A stretch of 64,000 bases of DNA, taken from contig OZ251507.1 in NCBI GenBank assembly GCA_965242895.1, positions 1,674,001 to 1,738,000 on the forward strand. The letters are read 5' to 3'. A model generated the notes under the pieces. The model was not told where the DNA came from. It was given only the letters and a program-made list of their open reading frames with translations, and ran no database searches. The translations under genes were made by a program, and so were the position numbers. Shown here piece after piece: positions 25,755-35,073 of the stretch. This DNA is from CATQHL01 sp965242895. Its GTDB lineage: Bacteria > Actinomycetota > Acidimicrobiia > Acidimicrobiales > CATQHL01. Numbering within the stretch: the first letter of the stretch is position 1; every line of letters starts with the position of its first letter.

Positions 25755-28700
25755 ACGTCCTAGGGCGGAAATCGACTGCCGTCATGCAGCTCTACGACAC
25801 CGCTGCGGGCGAAATTGTTCCGTTCGATCCGCCGCCGGTGGTCACGATGTACACCTGCGGCATCACGCCCTATGACTCCACCCACATCGGGCACGCAGCC
25901 ACCTACCTCACTTACGACGTGCTCCAGCGCAGACTGCGCGATCTCGGCCATGAGACCCGCTGCGTGCGCAACGTCACCGACGCAGACGACGACATCTTCC
26001 GCAAGGCTCGCAGCCTGGGCGTCCACTATCTCGACTTGGCTGCGGCCGAGGTCGCCCGCTTCAATTCCGATATGGAGTCCCTCGGTCTGCTGCGCTGCTG
26101 GAGCGAACCTCGCGCCACGTCCGCCATTGCGGACATTCGCGGCTTTATCGGCAGGGTGCTGGACGCAGGCCGCGCCTACCTTTCGGACGGCGCGGTCTAC
26201 TTCGACGTCGAGAGCTATCCAGGTTTCGGCGAACTGAGCGGCCTTGCGACAGAGGAGATGCTTGTCTTGGCGAACGAGCGGGGCGGAAACCCGGACGACC
26301 CAAGCAAGCGGCGTCCGTTGGATTTCGTGCTCTGGCAGCCCTCTTTGCCCGACGAACCCAGTTGGGGGTCGCGCTGGGGTCCGGGGCGCCCAGGCTGGCA
26401 CGTGGAGTGTTCTACCCTGGCGGTGCGGGAACTCGGCGAGACCATTGATCTGCACGGCGGGGGGACAGACCTGATCTTCCCGCATCACGAATGCGAGCGT
26501 GCACAGTCGGAGGCGGCCACGGGAAAGCAGTTCGTACGCCATTGGATGCATCAGGCCATGGTGCATCGGGACGGGGAGAAGATGTCTAAGTCGCTGGGGA
26601 ATCTGGTTTTTGTGAGCGATCTTCTTAAGGAATTCGATCCTCGGGCGGTGCGTCTGGCGTTGGTGGGGCACCACTACCGCGACCCCTGGGAGTGGACGGA
26701 CGAGGAGGTCGAGGCGGCTGCGGAGCGGCTGGAGCGCTGGTCTCGGTCGGCTTGGGGTTCGGGGCCGATCGACGACGTTCGTGAAGTGCTGGATCGAGAC
26801 TTGGACACGCCGGCTGCCGTGCAGGTCATCGACGCAGCCGTGGGGCGCGGTCAGGGGGTGGGCGAGTCGGCCCTGCTTCTGGGAGTGGACTTGCGGGCGG
26901 TCGGCGCTGCGGGGGGTGCTGCGGCGGGCGCTCCTGCGGGCGCAGAGGCTGGTAGGAGCGTTTCTCGGTTTAGCGGAGGCGTCACGACGGATACCGTCGC
27001 TGCCATGATTTCCGTGAAGTTGCCCGATGGCTCGCAGCGTCGCCTTCCCGACGGCGCCACCGCAGCCGACTTGGCGGCCGACATCGGGCCTGGCTTGGCC
27101 TCTAGGGCACTCATCGCCGTGGTCGACTCCGCCGAGGTCGACCTTGCCGCATCGCTCCCGGACGGAGCCGAGGTGCAGATCATCACGCCTGAGAGCCCTC
27201 GGGGTCTCCACACGCTGCGCCACAGCACTGCCCACGTCCTCGCCCAGGCGGTGCTCGACCTGTATCCGGGCGCCACGTTTGCGGTCGGCCCGCCCATCGC
27301 TGACGGCTTTTACTACGACTTTGAACTGCCCGACGGCGGCACCTTCAGCGAGGATGACCTAGAACGTATCGAAGCTCGGATGAAGGAGATCGTCCAGGCC
27401 GATCAGCCGTTCGTGCGTGAGGAACTCGGCGCCGCCGAAGCCCTGGAGTTGTTCGCCGATCACGCCTACAAGCAGGAGATCATCGAGGGAGTGTCGGCTG
27501 CGGCGTCTGTCGCTTCCGCTGCCTCCTCCGCCCCCGCTGCCTCCGCCTCCTCCACAGCGTCCGCAGCGTCGTCCGTTGTTTCCGCCTCCTCCGCCGCCTC
27601 CTCCGCAGCAGGAGGCGGCCCGGCGGGTGGCAGTCTGGGGGAGTTCTCAGCTGAGGCGGTCGAGGGCGAAGCACTGAGTTGTTACCGCAACGGCGACGGC
27701 TTCGTGGATCTCTGCAGAGGCCCTCACGTACCTTCCACCGGCCGCCTCCGCCACTTCGCCCTGCAGCGAGTGGCCGGCGCCTACTGGCGGGGCGACAGCC
27801 GACGCCCCATGCTCCAGCGCATCTATGGGACGGCCTGGGCTTCGAAGGCCGACCTCAAGGCGCATCTGCACATGCTGGCGGAGGCCGCAAAGCGCGACCA
27901 TCGCCTGCTTGCCCGTCAACTCGATCTGGTTTCCTGGCCAGACGAACTGGGGCCGGGGCTGGCGGTGTGGCATCCGAAGGGCGCCATGGTGCGCCATGTG
28001 ATGGAGGAGTACAGCCGCGGGCGCCATCTCGAAGGCGGCTACGAACTCGTCAGCACTCCGCATCTGGCCAAGGCCGAGCTATGGAACACCAGCGGCCATC
28101 TCGATTACTTCGCCGAGAGCATGTACCCGCCCATGGAGCTCGACGGGGCTACTTACTACCCCAAGCCCATGAACTGCCCGTTCCACGTGATGATCTACAA
28201 GTCCCGCCAGCGCTCCTACCGAGACCTTCCGCTGCGCCTCTTTGAGCTGGGCACGGTCTATCGCTACGAGCTTTCAGGGGCGGTGCACGGCTTGCTGCGC
28301 TCGCGCGGGTTCACGCAGGACGACAGCCACATTTTCGCCGCTGTGGAGTCGGTGCCTGAGGAACTCGTCTCCTTGTTGGAGTTCGTGCTTTCGGTTCTTC
28401 GTGCGTTTGGCTTCGAAGACTTCGAAGCCAAACTTTCCACCAAGCCTGCAGGCAAAGCCACTGGGAGCGACGACATGTGGGAGTTGGCCACCGAAGGTCT
28501 GCGTTCCGCCTTGAGGAGCGCCGACCTCGACTACACCACCGACGAGGGAGGCGGCGCTTTCTACGGCCCCAAGATCGACGTGGACGTGACCGACAGCCTC
28601 GGGCGTGCGTGGCAGCTTTCAACGATTCAGCTCGACTTCAACCTGCCCGACAGATTCGATCTCACCTACACAGCCTCCGACGGAGAGCGGCGCCGTCCGG

Positions 28701-29089
28701 TGATGATCCACCGCGCCCTCTTCGGCTCGGTGGAGAGGTTCTTCGGCGTGCTCCTAGAGCACTACGCAGGGGCGTTCCCTACCTGGCTGGCTCCCGTTCA
28801 GGCGTGCGTGCTTCCCGTGGCTGAGGAGCACTCCTCCTACGCCGGGGAGGTCGCCGCCGCGCTGCGTGCGGCGGGTTTCCGTGTGCGCTTGGGCGCCTCT
28901 GACGACCCCCTGGGCAAGCGGATACGCAACGCCAAGCTGGAAAAAATCCCCTACGTGTTGGTGGTGGGTGGCGACGACGCTGCGGCCGGAACGGTGGGCG
29001 TGAACACACGGGAGGGGAAGCCCGAGAGAGACGTCCCGATCGCAGTGCTGCTGAAGCAGATGCACGGCGACGCGTCGCCTCGGCGGTGA
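25751..29089 (+). CDS. mshC-thrS: In-frame fusion: MshC-type cysteine ligase + threonyl-tRNA synthetase
   Basis: 1,112 residues from GTG 25751. Residues 1-390 resemble MshC, which joins cysteine to glucosaminyl-inositol in mycothiol synthesis: MYTCGITPYDSTHIGHAATY, PGWHVEC, FPHHE, KMSKS. The GITPYD form favours MshC over CysS. After an Ala/Gly linker, Met419 begins a complete ThrS: TGS domain (ISVKLPDGS), editing domain (HSTAH ... CRGPH), catalytic domain (NCPFHVMIY, RGFTQDD, MIHRALFGSVERF) and anticodon domain. No stop lies between the halves. Residues 578-632 are an Ala/Ser-rich insertion in the editing domain. The second half could start separately at ATG 27005, but the first half would still read through. 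A lost stop by sequencing error is possible. Confidence 0.85.
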   Translation: MNVLGRKSTAVMQLYDTAAGEIVPFDPPPVVTMYTCGITPYDSTHIGHAATYLTYDVLQRRLRDLGHETRCVRNVTDADDDIFRKARSLGVHYLDLAAAEVARFNSDMESLGLLRCWSEPRATSAIADIRGFIGRVLDAGRAYLSDGAVYFDVESYPGFGELSGLATEEMLVLANERGGNPDDPSKRRPLDFVLWQPSLPDEPSWGSRWGPGRPGWHVECSTLAVRELGETIDLHGGGTDLIFPHHECERAQSEAATGKQFVRHWMHQAMVHRDGEKMSKSLGNLVFVSDLLKEFDPRAVRLALVGHHYRDPWEWTDEEVEAAAERLERWSRSAWGSGPIDDVREVLDRDLDTPAAVQVIDAAVGRGQGVGESALLLGVDLRAVGAAGGAAAGAPAGAEAGRSVSRFSGGVTTDTVAAMISVKLPDGSQRRLPDGATAADLAADIGPGLASRALIAVVDSAEVDLAASLPDGAEVQIITPESPRGLHTLRHSTAHVLAQAVLDLYPGATFAVGPPIADGFYYDFELPDGGTFSEDDLERIEARMKEIVQADQPFVREELGAAEALELFADHAYKQEIIEGVSAAASVASAASSAPAASASSTASAASSVVSASSAASSAAGGGPAGGSLGEFSAEAVEGEALSCYRNGDGFVDLCRGPHVPSTGRLRHFALQRVAGAYWRGDSRRPMLQRIYGTAWASKADLKAHLHMLAEAAKRDHRLLARQLDLVSWPDELGPGLAVWHPKGAMVRHVMEEYSRGRHLEGGYELVSTPHLAKAELWNTSGHLDYFAESMYPPMELDGATYYPKPMNCPFHVMIYKSRQRSYRDLPLRLFELGTVYRYELSGAVHGLLRSRGFTQDDSHIFAAVESVPEELVSLLEFVLSVLRAFGFEDFEAKLSTKPAGKATGSDDMWELATEGLRSALRSADLDYTTDEGGGAFYGPKIDVDVTDSLGRAWQLSTIQLDFNLPDRFDLTYTASDGERRRPVMIHRALFGSVERFFGVLLEHYAGAFPTWLAPVQACVLPVAEEHSSYAGEVAAALRAAGFRVRLGASDDPLGKRIRNAKLEKIPYVLVVGGDDAAAGTVGVNTREGKPERDVPIAVLLKQMHGDASPRR

Positions 29090-29123
29090 GCGTCCTCTTG
29101 CCGCAGCCGGCTGGCGGAGTTCG

Positions 29124-29633
29124 ATGGTGAGCGGCCTCGACCGCCTCTGGGCGGGCTGGCGGGCCGACTACGTGGAGTCGGTGGCGCTCACTGGGGCCGA
29201 AGGTTCAGCGTCTCCTTTTGAGGAGTTGGGAAGAAGCGAGCGTCCAGATTCGGAGACGTTCGTCCTCTGGCGGGGCGAGAGTTGTTTCGCCGCCCTCAAC
29301 GCTTACCCCTACTGCACCGGCCACCTGCTCGTGATGCCCTATACGCCTGCCGCTTCTCCGGCCGATCTGGACGACCTCACTTGGCGGCGGCTCTGGGAGG
29401 GGGTCCGTCTGGCACTGCGGGCGCTGGAGGAGGCATACGCTCCCGACGGGATAAACGTCGGGCTCAACCTGGGGCGGGCCGCTGGAGCGGGCGTGCCAAC
29501 TCACTTACACGTCCACTGCCTGCCGCGCTGGGCGGGCGACACCAATTTCATGACGTCGGTGGCGGAGACGAGGGTGCTTCCCGAGCCTCTGGGGGTCACT
29601 TGGCGGAAACTGCGGGAGGCTTGGCCTGCTTGA
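29124..29633 (+). CDS. HIT family nucleotide hydrolase/phosphorylase
   Basis: 169 residues. Histidine triad THLHVHCLPRW (residues 129-139) with the preceding NLGRAAGAGVP loop and NAYPYCTGHLLVMPY. The length and motif fit the actinobacterial HIT group related to AP4A phosphorylase, acting on dinucleoside polyphosphates or AMP conjugates. It lies directly between thrS and pgsA, the usual actinobacterial place. The exact substrate is not shown by sequence. Confidence 0.88.
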   Translation: MVSGLDRLWAGWRADYVESVALTGAEGSASPFEELGRSERPDSETFVLWRGESCFAALNAYPYCTGHLLVMPYTPAASPADLDDLTWRRLWEGVRLALRALEEAYAPDGINVGLNLGRAAGAGVPTHLHVHCLPRWAGDTNFMTSVAETRVLPEPLGVTWRKLREAWPA

Positions 29634-29676
29634 GCAGGAGGTTGAGGCGGGCGGCATCTCTGGGGGAGTAGCGTCG

Positions 29677-30477
29677 TTGTTAATGGCTGCCCACGCAGAG
29701 ACGACTCCGTTCGCCGGCGGCGCTCCCGAGCGCCCTGTCGGGGCTTCAGGGACTTCAGGGGAGGATTCCTTCTCTGCGCCCTCCTCGTCGGAAGGGGAGG
29801 AAGGCGGCGGGGGGGAGTCCTCAGGGGAAGGCGGCGGGGGGGGAGAGTCCGTGTCGGGTGGCCGCGGCGAGAGGGAGTCTTTGTCGGGCGGCGAGGGGGA
29901 GTCCGCGGCGAAAGGCGGCGTCGGCGAGGGGTCGGCGGAAGGCCGCGGCGAGGAGGGGGCCGCGTCGTCGGAGCAGGTGGACAGCCTGCCCGCCGAACTC
30001 GACGTGAGCAGTTACGTAGGGCCTTACGTCTTCCCCAACAACAGCAGGCGCAGGATGCCCGGGGTCATCTACCTGTTTCTCGGAGTGGTGTTGGCCGCAG
30101 TGTGGGGGCTGACTCTGAGATCAGATCTTCCCTGGGTGAACGGCGGCTATCTCATCGCCGCCGTGGCGCTGCTGCTGCTCGGCGGCTACCACTTCCTCGC
30201 CGGCAAGGAACTCAGGGTCGACGAGAACGACGCCTTCCTCATCGCCGTCAAGGAGGTGGGATTTCCGGTCGGCCACGCTTCCGCCCAGATGGGGTGGCGG
30301 GGTTGGGGCAGCCGTCCGACTTGGCGCATCCTGGTGTTCTCCAACGAGCCTCAACCCGCTCGGCGCGGGCTCGTGTTGATCGACGGCGTGGACGGGGAGG
30401 TGCTTGAGGCTGTCGTCGAGGAAAACCCCGAGGACTGGTCGTCTCTCAAGCCTTCGGATGCACATGAGACGCCCTGA
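29677..30477 (+). CDS. Membrane protein with acidic low-complexity N-terminus
   Basis: 266 residues from TTG 29677 (GGGGGAG eight bases before; ATG 29683 is the other option). Residues 10-105 are almost only Gly, Ser and Glu. Then SYVGPYVFPNNSRRR, two membrane segments (GVIYLFLGVVLAAVWGL and GYLIAAVALLLLGGYHF) and a soluble tail with DAFLIAVKEVGFPVGHASAQ and RPTWRILVFSNEP. I do not recognise the family; conservation of the second half and position between HIT and pgsA suggest an actinobacterial envelope protein. The N-terminal part is probably a lineage-specific expansion. Confidence 0.65.
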   Translation: MLMAAHAETTPFAGGAPERPVGASGTSGEDSFSAPSSSEGEEGGGGESSGEGGGGGESVSGGRGERESLSGGEGESAAKGGVGEGSAEGRGEEGAASSEQVDSLPAELDVSSYVGPYVFPNNSRRRMPGVIYLFLGVVLAAVWGLTLRSDLPWVNGGYLIAAVALLLLGGYHFLAGKELRVDENDAFLIAVKEVGFPVGHASAQMGWRGWGSRPTWRILVFSNEPQPARRGLVLIDGVDGEVLEAVVEENPEDWSSLKPSDAHETP

Positions 30478-30527
30478 GGTGGCCGGCAGCGGCTCCCTCT
30501 GAGGAGCTGGAGAGGTCGGAGGGCGTC

Positions 30528-31097
30528 GTGTTCGATGGACGCTGGCGGACGGGAGTAGACCGCTGCCTCCTGCCGGTGGGAGGAGCCTTGGTTCGCATGA
30601 AGGTGCGAGCCAATCATGTGACTCTGTTCGGAGTTGCCAACTCGGCCGTGGTCGCCGGCTTGACCGCTGTCGGGCGCCTGAGGCTTGCCTTGGTGTTCCT
30701 GATACTCACGGGCCTGGGAGACCTCTTGGACGGACCCGTTGCGAAGGCCGCCGGAACCTCCAACCGCAAGGGAGCCTTCCTAGATTCGGTGTCCGACCGT
30801 GTCTCGGATTCCCTCATTCTTGGCGGCTTGGCCTGGCATTACCTCGACTCCGGCATCATCGCCATGCTGCCCGTTGGGTTGCTGGCGTCCTCTCAGATAA
30901 TTTCCTATCAGCGAGCCAAGGCCGAGGCGCAGGGTTTGGAGGCGTCGGGCGGTTTGATGGAGAGAGCCGAGCGGTTCATAGTTCTTTGTTTCGGCTTCCT
31001 GTTTCCCTCTTGGATGCCTATCGTTTTGTGGGTGCTGTTGGGGCTCGTTCTTCTGACCGGAGTACAGCGCTTCGTCAAGATCTGGCGTCAACTATGA
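30528..31097 (+). CDS. pgsA: CDP-alcohol phosphatidyltransferase (phosphatidylinositol-phosphate synthase)
   Basis: 189 residues, GTG start. Integral membrane enzyme joining CDP-diacylglycerol to inositol phosphate as the first step to PI and PI mannosides. The signature reads DLLDGPVAKA ... GAFLDSVSD, keeping the four Asp, with Lys where the usual motif has Arg. Several membrane spans follow. The inositol assignment rests on its neighbours (PIM acyltransferase, pimA) and on ino1 in the same window; the fold alone would also fit phosphatidylglycerophosphate synthase. Confidence 0.85.
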   Translation: MFDGRWRTGVDRCLLPVGGALVRMKVRANHVTLFGVANSAVVAGLTAVGRLRLALVFLILTGLGDLLDGPVAKAAGTSNRKGAFLDSVSDRVSDSLILGGLAWHYLDSGIIAMLPVGLLASSQIISYQRAKAEAQGLEASGGLMERAERFIVLCFGFLFPSWMPIVLWVLLGLVLLTGVQRFVKIWRQL

Positions 31098-31188
31098 GAG
31101 CGCATGCCAACCTCCTTCCCCTTAGAGCTTTCCTTCGGGGGGGTAAGTGGGATGAGCGGGGGCGTCTGGATAAGCGGGGAATGTCGAC

Positions 31189-32133
31189 TTGAACTTCCGA
31201 ATTTCAACGAACCTCCAGGATTCCTGGAAGTCCTTGTTGAACGAAAGGTTCAGCCTGGAATCACACCGAGTCGGCAGTTTCCTGGCTCGTTGGCTGCCGC
31301 AGTTCATCGTGGATGCGGGAGTTCGGGCGCTTGTCTGCGCTCTGGCTTCGCGGAATTCTCTCCGCAGGCTGATGGTGGAACGAAACATAAGGCGGGTAGG
31401 CGGTGTTTCCGAAGAGGAAATGCCGAGGGCGGTGAGGCGGGCCTTTACCGCGTACGCCCGCTACTACATAGACAGCTCTTTGGTGATGCGGTTGAATCCG
31501 ACGCAAGTGGATGCGGGTTTCACGTTCGAGGGGTTCGAGAACATACTCGACGCACGCAGGCATGCGCCCGGGCCGATCCTGGCTCTGCCGCACGTGGGGA
31601 GTTGGGATTGGGCGGGCGCCTGGCTGGCTCAGGTTCCTGGTTTTCCCGTGACCGCCGTGGTGGAAGCCATTGAACACGAGGAACTCTTCGAGTGGATGGT
31701 GTCCTACCGGCGACGCATCGGCTTGAACGTGCTGCCTGCGACTCCTCAGGTGATGCCCAAGTTGAGCTTGGCGCTGGACGCAGGTCACATAATCTGCCTG
31801 CTCTGTGACCGAAACGTGGGATCGGGCGGGGTGGAAGTGGAGTTCTTCGGTGAGACGACCAAATTGCCTGGGGGCGCCGCCCTGCTGGCGCGTCGCACAG
31901 GGGCGCCCATCGTCCCGGCCGTGGTCTACCACCGGGGCGGCAAGCGTCACGCAGTCACTAGGCCGCCCATCTTCGTGAGCGGGGAAGGCAGTCTTCGTGA
32001 GACGGTGCACGAAGCCACCCAGACGCTGACGCATGAGCTTGAAGAGATGATCAGCGCCGCCCCTTCGCAGTGGCACCTCATGCAGCCCAACTGGCCTAGC
32101 GACGTGGAAGCTCTGGCGTCGCTGAGGCGCTGA
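31189..32133 (+). CDS. Phosphatidylinositol mannoside acyltransferase (LpxL/HtrB family)
   Basis: 314 residues, TTG start (an in-frame TAA at 31171 rules out longer options). It adds an acyl chain to phosphatidylinositol mannoside at the inner face of the membrane. The acyltransferase motif HVGSWDWAGA (His-x4-Asp) is at about residue 134, with ICLLCDRNVGSGGVEVEFFG and LPGGAALLARRTGAPIVPA downstream, both typical of the family. It lies between pgsA and pimA, as in mycobacteria where the PatA homolog is found. Confidence 0.88.
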   Translation: MNFRISTNLQDSWKSLLNERFSLESHRVGSFLARWLPQFIVDAGVRALVCALASRNSLRRLMVERNIRRVGGVSEEEMPRAVRRAFTAYARYYIDSSLVMRLNPTQVDAGFTFEGFENILDARRHAPGPILALPHVGSWDWAGAWLAQVPGFPVTAVVEAIEHEELFEWMVSYRRRIGLNVLPATPQVMPKLSLALDAGHIICLLCDRNVGSGGVEVEFFGETTKLPGGAALLARRTGAPIVPAVVYHRGGKRHAVTRPPIFVSGEGSLRETVHEATQTLTHELEEMISAAPSQWHLMQPNWPSDVEALASLRR

Positions 32134-32147
32134 GGGGCTGATGATCG

Positions 32148-33209
32148 ATGCGGGTGGGGATGATCTGCCCGTACAGCTTCACCCTGCCGGGCGGGGTGCA
32201 GATGCAGGTGCTGTACCTAGCGAGGGCGCTTCGGCGCCGCGGTTGGGACGTCAGCGTCCTAGGTCCCTGCGACGGACCGCCGCCGGAGCCTGGAGTCACG
32301 CCTCTAGGCGACTCGCTTTTCATGGCGGCCAACGGGTCGATGGCTCCCATTGCCTTCGATCCTTCGGCCTGGTTGCGAAGCTACGCGGTCTTGCGTGAAC
32401 AGAAATTCGACGTCGTCCACATCCACGAGCCGCTAGTGCCTGCCCCTTCGGCGGCTGCACTGGTGGCGAAGCCCGCCCCTCTGCTAGGAACTTTCCATGC
32501 CAGCGGCGGGTCGATCGCCTATGAGAAGGTCTCCGGCGTATTGAGTCGACTTTGCGCCCGTCTCGACCACCGCACGGCGGTGTCTCCAGAAGCCCGAAGC
32601 CACGCTAGGAGGTACTTGGGAGGAGAATACGAACTCTTGTTCAACGGGGTGGCGCTGGACCGCTTCAGGCAGATCGAACCCCATCCGGCTAACTCTCCTA
32701 CGATTTTTTTTGTAGGGCGCCACGAACCGCGAAAGGGGCTTGGGGTGTTGCTAGAAGCGGTTCGGCGGCTTCCGTCCGACGTAGTCCTCTGGGTGGCGGG
32801 GGAGGGCCCGCAGACCGCCGGTCTGAAACGGGCCGCGGGCGGCGACGGGAGGGTGCAGTGGCTGGGCAGGCTCAACGAAGCGGAGAAACTCTCACGGCTT
32901 CGAGGGGCGGACGTATTCTGCGCCCCGTCGTTGAGCGGTGAATCCTTCGGGTTGGTGCTGCTCGAGGCCATGGCGGCGGAGACTGCTATCGTGGCTACAG
33001 AAATCCCGGGCTATTCGCGAGTGGTGCGTTCGGATATCGAGGCGGTGCTGGTGCCGCCCGAGAACCCTGACCGGTTGGCGGCGGGCCTGCTGAGGGCCTT
33101 GGAAGACCCGGGAGATCTGGTGGCGCGGGGGATCGCCAGGGCTGAGCAGTTCTCCATGGACGGATTGGCTGGCCGCTACGAAAACATCTACGAACGTCTC
33201 TTGACCTGA
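32148..33209 (+). CDS. pimA: Phosphatidylinositol alpha-mannosyltransferase
   Basis: 353 residues, GT-B fold, family GT4. It transfers mannose from GDP-mannose to phosphatidylinositol. Marks: ICPYSFTLPGGVQMQVL acceptor loop, FDVVHIHEPLVPAPS, FFVGRHEPRKGLGVLLEAV, WLGRLNEAEKLSRLRGADVF and SGESFGLVLLEAMAA with the EX7E-like donor site. ATG start 14 bases after the acyltransferase. The 3' neighbour is the M48-like membrane protein. Confidence 0.92.
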   Translation: MRVGMICPYSFTLPGGVQMQVLYLARALRRRGWDVSVLGPCDGPPPEPGVTPLGDSLFMAANGSMAPIAFDPSAWLRSYAVLREQKFDVVHIHEPLVPAPSAAALVAKPAPLLGTFHASGGSIAYEKVSGVLSRLCARLDHRTAVSPEARSHARRYLGGEYELLFNGVALDRFRQIEPHPANSPTIFFVGRHEPRKGLGVLLEAVRRLPSDVVLWVAGEGPQTAGLKRAAGGDGRVQWLGRLNEAEKLSRLRGADVFCAPSLSGESFGLVLLEAMAAETAIVATEIPGYSRVVRSDIEAVLVPPENPDRLAAGLLRALEDPGDLVARGIARAEQFSMDGLAGRYENIYERLLT

Positions 33210-33230
33210 TCGGAAGGAAACCGAAGCAAC

Positions 33231-33962
33231 GTGCTCGCACTGGTCATTGTCCTAGTCGTCATAGCGGCGTCTGCCGCGCTCCTTTGGTACTTCGCCGACG
33301 CGTTGGTGGCGGCGAAGGCGGGCGTGCGCCCCCCGGAGCCCGTCGAGCGTCAGCGGCTGGAGGTGTACACGGAAGCCGTTTGCCTGAGCGCCGGTTTCCC
33401 TGAGGCCGCCATAGGGGTCATAGACGACCCTGCGCCCGGTGCTCTTGCATACGGTCGGCGGCGCACCCGGGGGAACGCGGTGGTGACGACCGGGTTGCTG
33501 GAATCGTTCTCTCCGGTGGAGCTCGAAGCGGTAGCGGCGCATCTTCTATGCCGTATTAAGATGGGGGCAGCCCGCAGAGACACCTACTTGGCCGTCTTGA
33601 GGATGAGCGTCTATCCGTTCGGAAAGCTGCTGGAGGTCTTTTTCCCCGACGCTTCTCGGTCGGCATTGGGCGCCGACGCGGCGGCTGTCCGCATCACGCG
33701 CTTCCCTCAGGCGATGATTTCGGCGTTGAAGCAGATGGAGGCGCTTTCCGTCTCTTTGAAGAGGCAGCCTGCTTCGATCCGCCGGCTCTGGATGTACGAC
33801 CCTTCACGTGATCCCGTCCGCCCGGGAGACGTCACCGCGGCCGACAGGATCACCTACCTAGCGGATTCACGCCAAGCCGTTCCGTCTTACGTGGAGCCCG
33901 GAGAACGGATACTGCATTACACCCCAAAGGGTCGCACCCCCGCGGGGCAAGGAAATTCTTGA
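33231..33962 (+). CDS. M48-like membrane protein with degenerate zinc site
   Basis: 243 residues, GTG start. One N-terminal membrane segment, then a region like HtpX/M48 peptidases: NAVVTTGLLESFSPVELEAVAAHLLCRIKMG. In active enzymes this place reads HExxH; here it is HLLCR, so the catalytic Glu and second His are gone. It probably does not cleave proteins; a scaffolding or regulatory role is only a guess. Last gene of the PI mannoside group. Confidence 0.6.
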   Translation: MLALVIVLVVIAASAALLWYFADALVAAKAGVRPPEPVERQRLEVYTEAVCLSAGFPEAAIGVIDDPAPGALAYGRRRTRGNAVVTTGLLESFSPVELEAVAAHLLCRIKMGAARRDTYLAVLRMSVYPFGKLLEVFFPDASRSALGADAAAVRITRFPQAMISALKQMEALSVSLKRQPASIRRLWMYDPSRDPVRPGDVTAADRITYLADSRQAVPSYVEPGERILHYTPKGRTPAGQGNS

Positions 33963-34030
33963 GCGATGGGGGAGCGGTGGGGGAGTCTGAGAGGCGGCGG
34001 GCGTGGTCAGCGCCCCGCAGCGGGAGTGCC

Positions 34031-34036
34031 TAGACT
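34031..34036 (+). promoter_or_regulatory. TAGACT -10 box, leaderless promoter of pdxS
   Basis: TAGACT ends six bases before the pdxS ATG at 34043 and no Shine-Dalgarno sequence precedes the ATG, so transcription probably starts at the start codon. Confidence 0.5.
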
Positions 34037-34042
34037 GAGGGT

Positions 34043-34993
34043 ATGAGCAGCGTTCAGCAGAATCTGAAAGTCATCGAGGGCGCCGCTCAGGCTTCTGACG
34101 CCCTTGGCGGCCTGGGTAAGCAGCAGGGCACCGTCCTGGTCAAGCGCGGTTTGGCGGAGATGCTCAAGAGGGGTGTGATCATGGACGTGGTCAAGCCCGA
34201 TCACGCCAAGATCGCCGAAGATGCCGGGGCTGCGGCGGTGATGGCTCTGGAGCGGGTGCCCGCCGACATACGCCGCGACGGGGGAGTGGCGCGCATGAGC
34301 CCTCCGGAGGTGATCGAGCAGATCCAGGCTGCAGTGACGATTCCGGTGATGGCCAAGGTCAGAATCGGCCACTTCGCCGAGGCTCAGGTGTTGGAGGCCA
34401 TGGGCGTGGACTACGTGGACGAGAGCGAAGTGCTCACGCCCGCCGATGCGGATCATCACATCTACAAGTGGGATTTTCAGGTGCCGTTTGTCTGCGGCGC
34501 AGTCAATCTCGGGGAGGCGCTGAGGCGCATCTCCGAAGGAGCGGCCATGATCCGTTCCAAGGGAGAAGCTGGGACGGGGGACGTGGTGGAGGCGGTCCGT
34601 CACCTTCGTTCCATCCTCGGGGACATCCGCAAGATCACGACGGCCGACAGCGCCGAGGCCTACGAGTGGGCCAAGCGCCTTCAGGCACCCGTGGAGTTGG
34701 TGCGTGAGATTGCCGAGACGGGCAAGCTTCCCGTGCCGCTCTTCTGCGCCGGGGGAATAGCTTCGCCCGCCGACGCCTCCCTGGTTATGCAGCTCGGAGC
34801 CGAAGCGGTTTTCGTGGGTTCGGGCATTTTCAAGAGCGAGAACCCGCGGGCGCGCGCCAAGGCGATCGTGGAAGCCGCCACCAACTACGAAGACCCCGAG
34901 GTCGTCCTGAAGGTGAGTCGCGGACTGGGCGAGGCCATGGCCGGCAGTTCCGTGGAGGAACTGGAAAAGCGTCTCGCAAAACGCGGCTGGTGA
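34043..34993 (+). CDS. pdxS: Pyridoxal 5'-phosphate synthase subunit PdxS
   Basis: 316 residues. It makes PLP from ribose 5-phosphate, glyceraldehyde 3-phosphate and ammonia from PdxT, as a dodecamer. TIM-barrel marks: GVIMDVVKPDHAKIAEDAGA, ALERVPADIRRDGGVARMS, VMAKVRIGHFAEAQ with catalytic Lys, KWDFQVPFVCGAVNLGEALR, SKGEAGTGDVVEAVRH and FCAGGIASPADA. The early NAEQA segment of most homologs is KPDHA here. PdxT follows 80 bases downstream. Confidence 0.96.
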   Translation: MSSVQQNLKVIEGAAQASDALGGLGKQQGTVLVKRGLAEMLKRGVIMDVVKPDHAKIAEDAGAAAVMALERVPADIRRDGGVARMSPPEVIEQIQAAVTIPVMAKVRIGHFAEAQVLEAMGVDYVDESEVLTPADADHHIYKWDFQVPFVCGAVNLGEALRRISEGAAMIRSKGEAGTGDVVEAVRHLRSILGDIRKITTADSAEAYEWAKRLQAPVELVREIAETGKLPVPLFCAGGIASPADASLVMQLGAEAVFVGSGIFKSENPRARAKAIVEAATNYEDPEVVLKVSRGLGEAMAGSSVEELEKRLAKRGW

Positions 34994-35073
34994 AGGCGGG
35001 CGAAGGATTCGCCGTCGAGTCGGTTTCGCTTGCCTGAAACTCTGCTAGCAGGAGAGAAAGCCGGAGCGCATTC

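Noticed and set aside
25760..27235. 491-residue minus-strand frame
   Set aside because: Antisense shadow of mshC-thrS; composition of a reverse-frame artefact.
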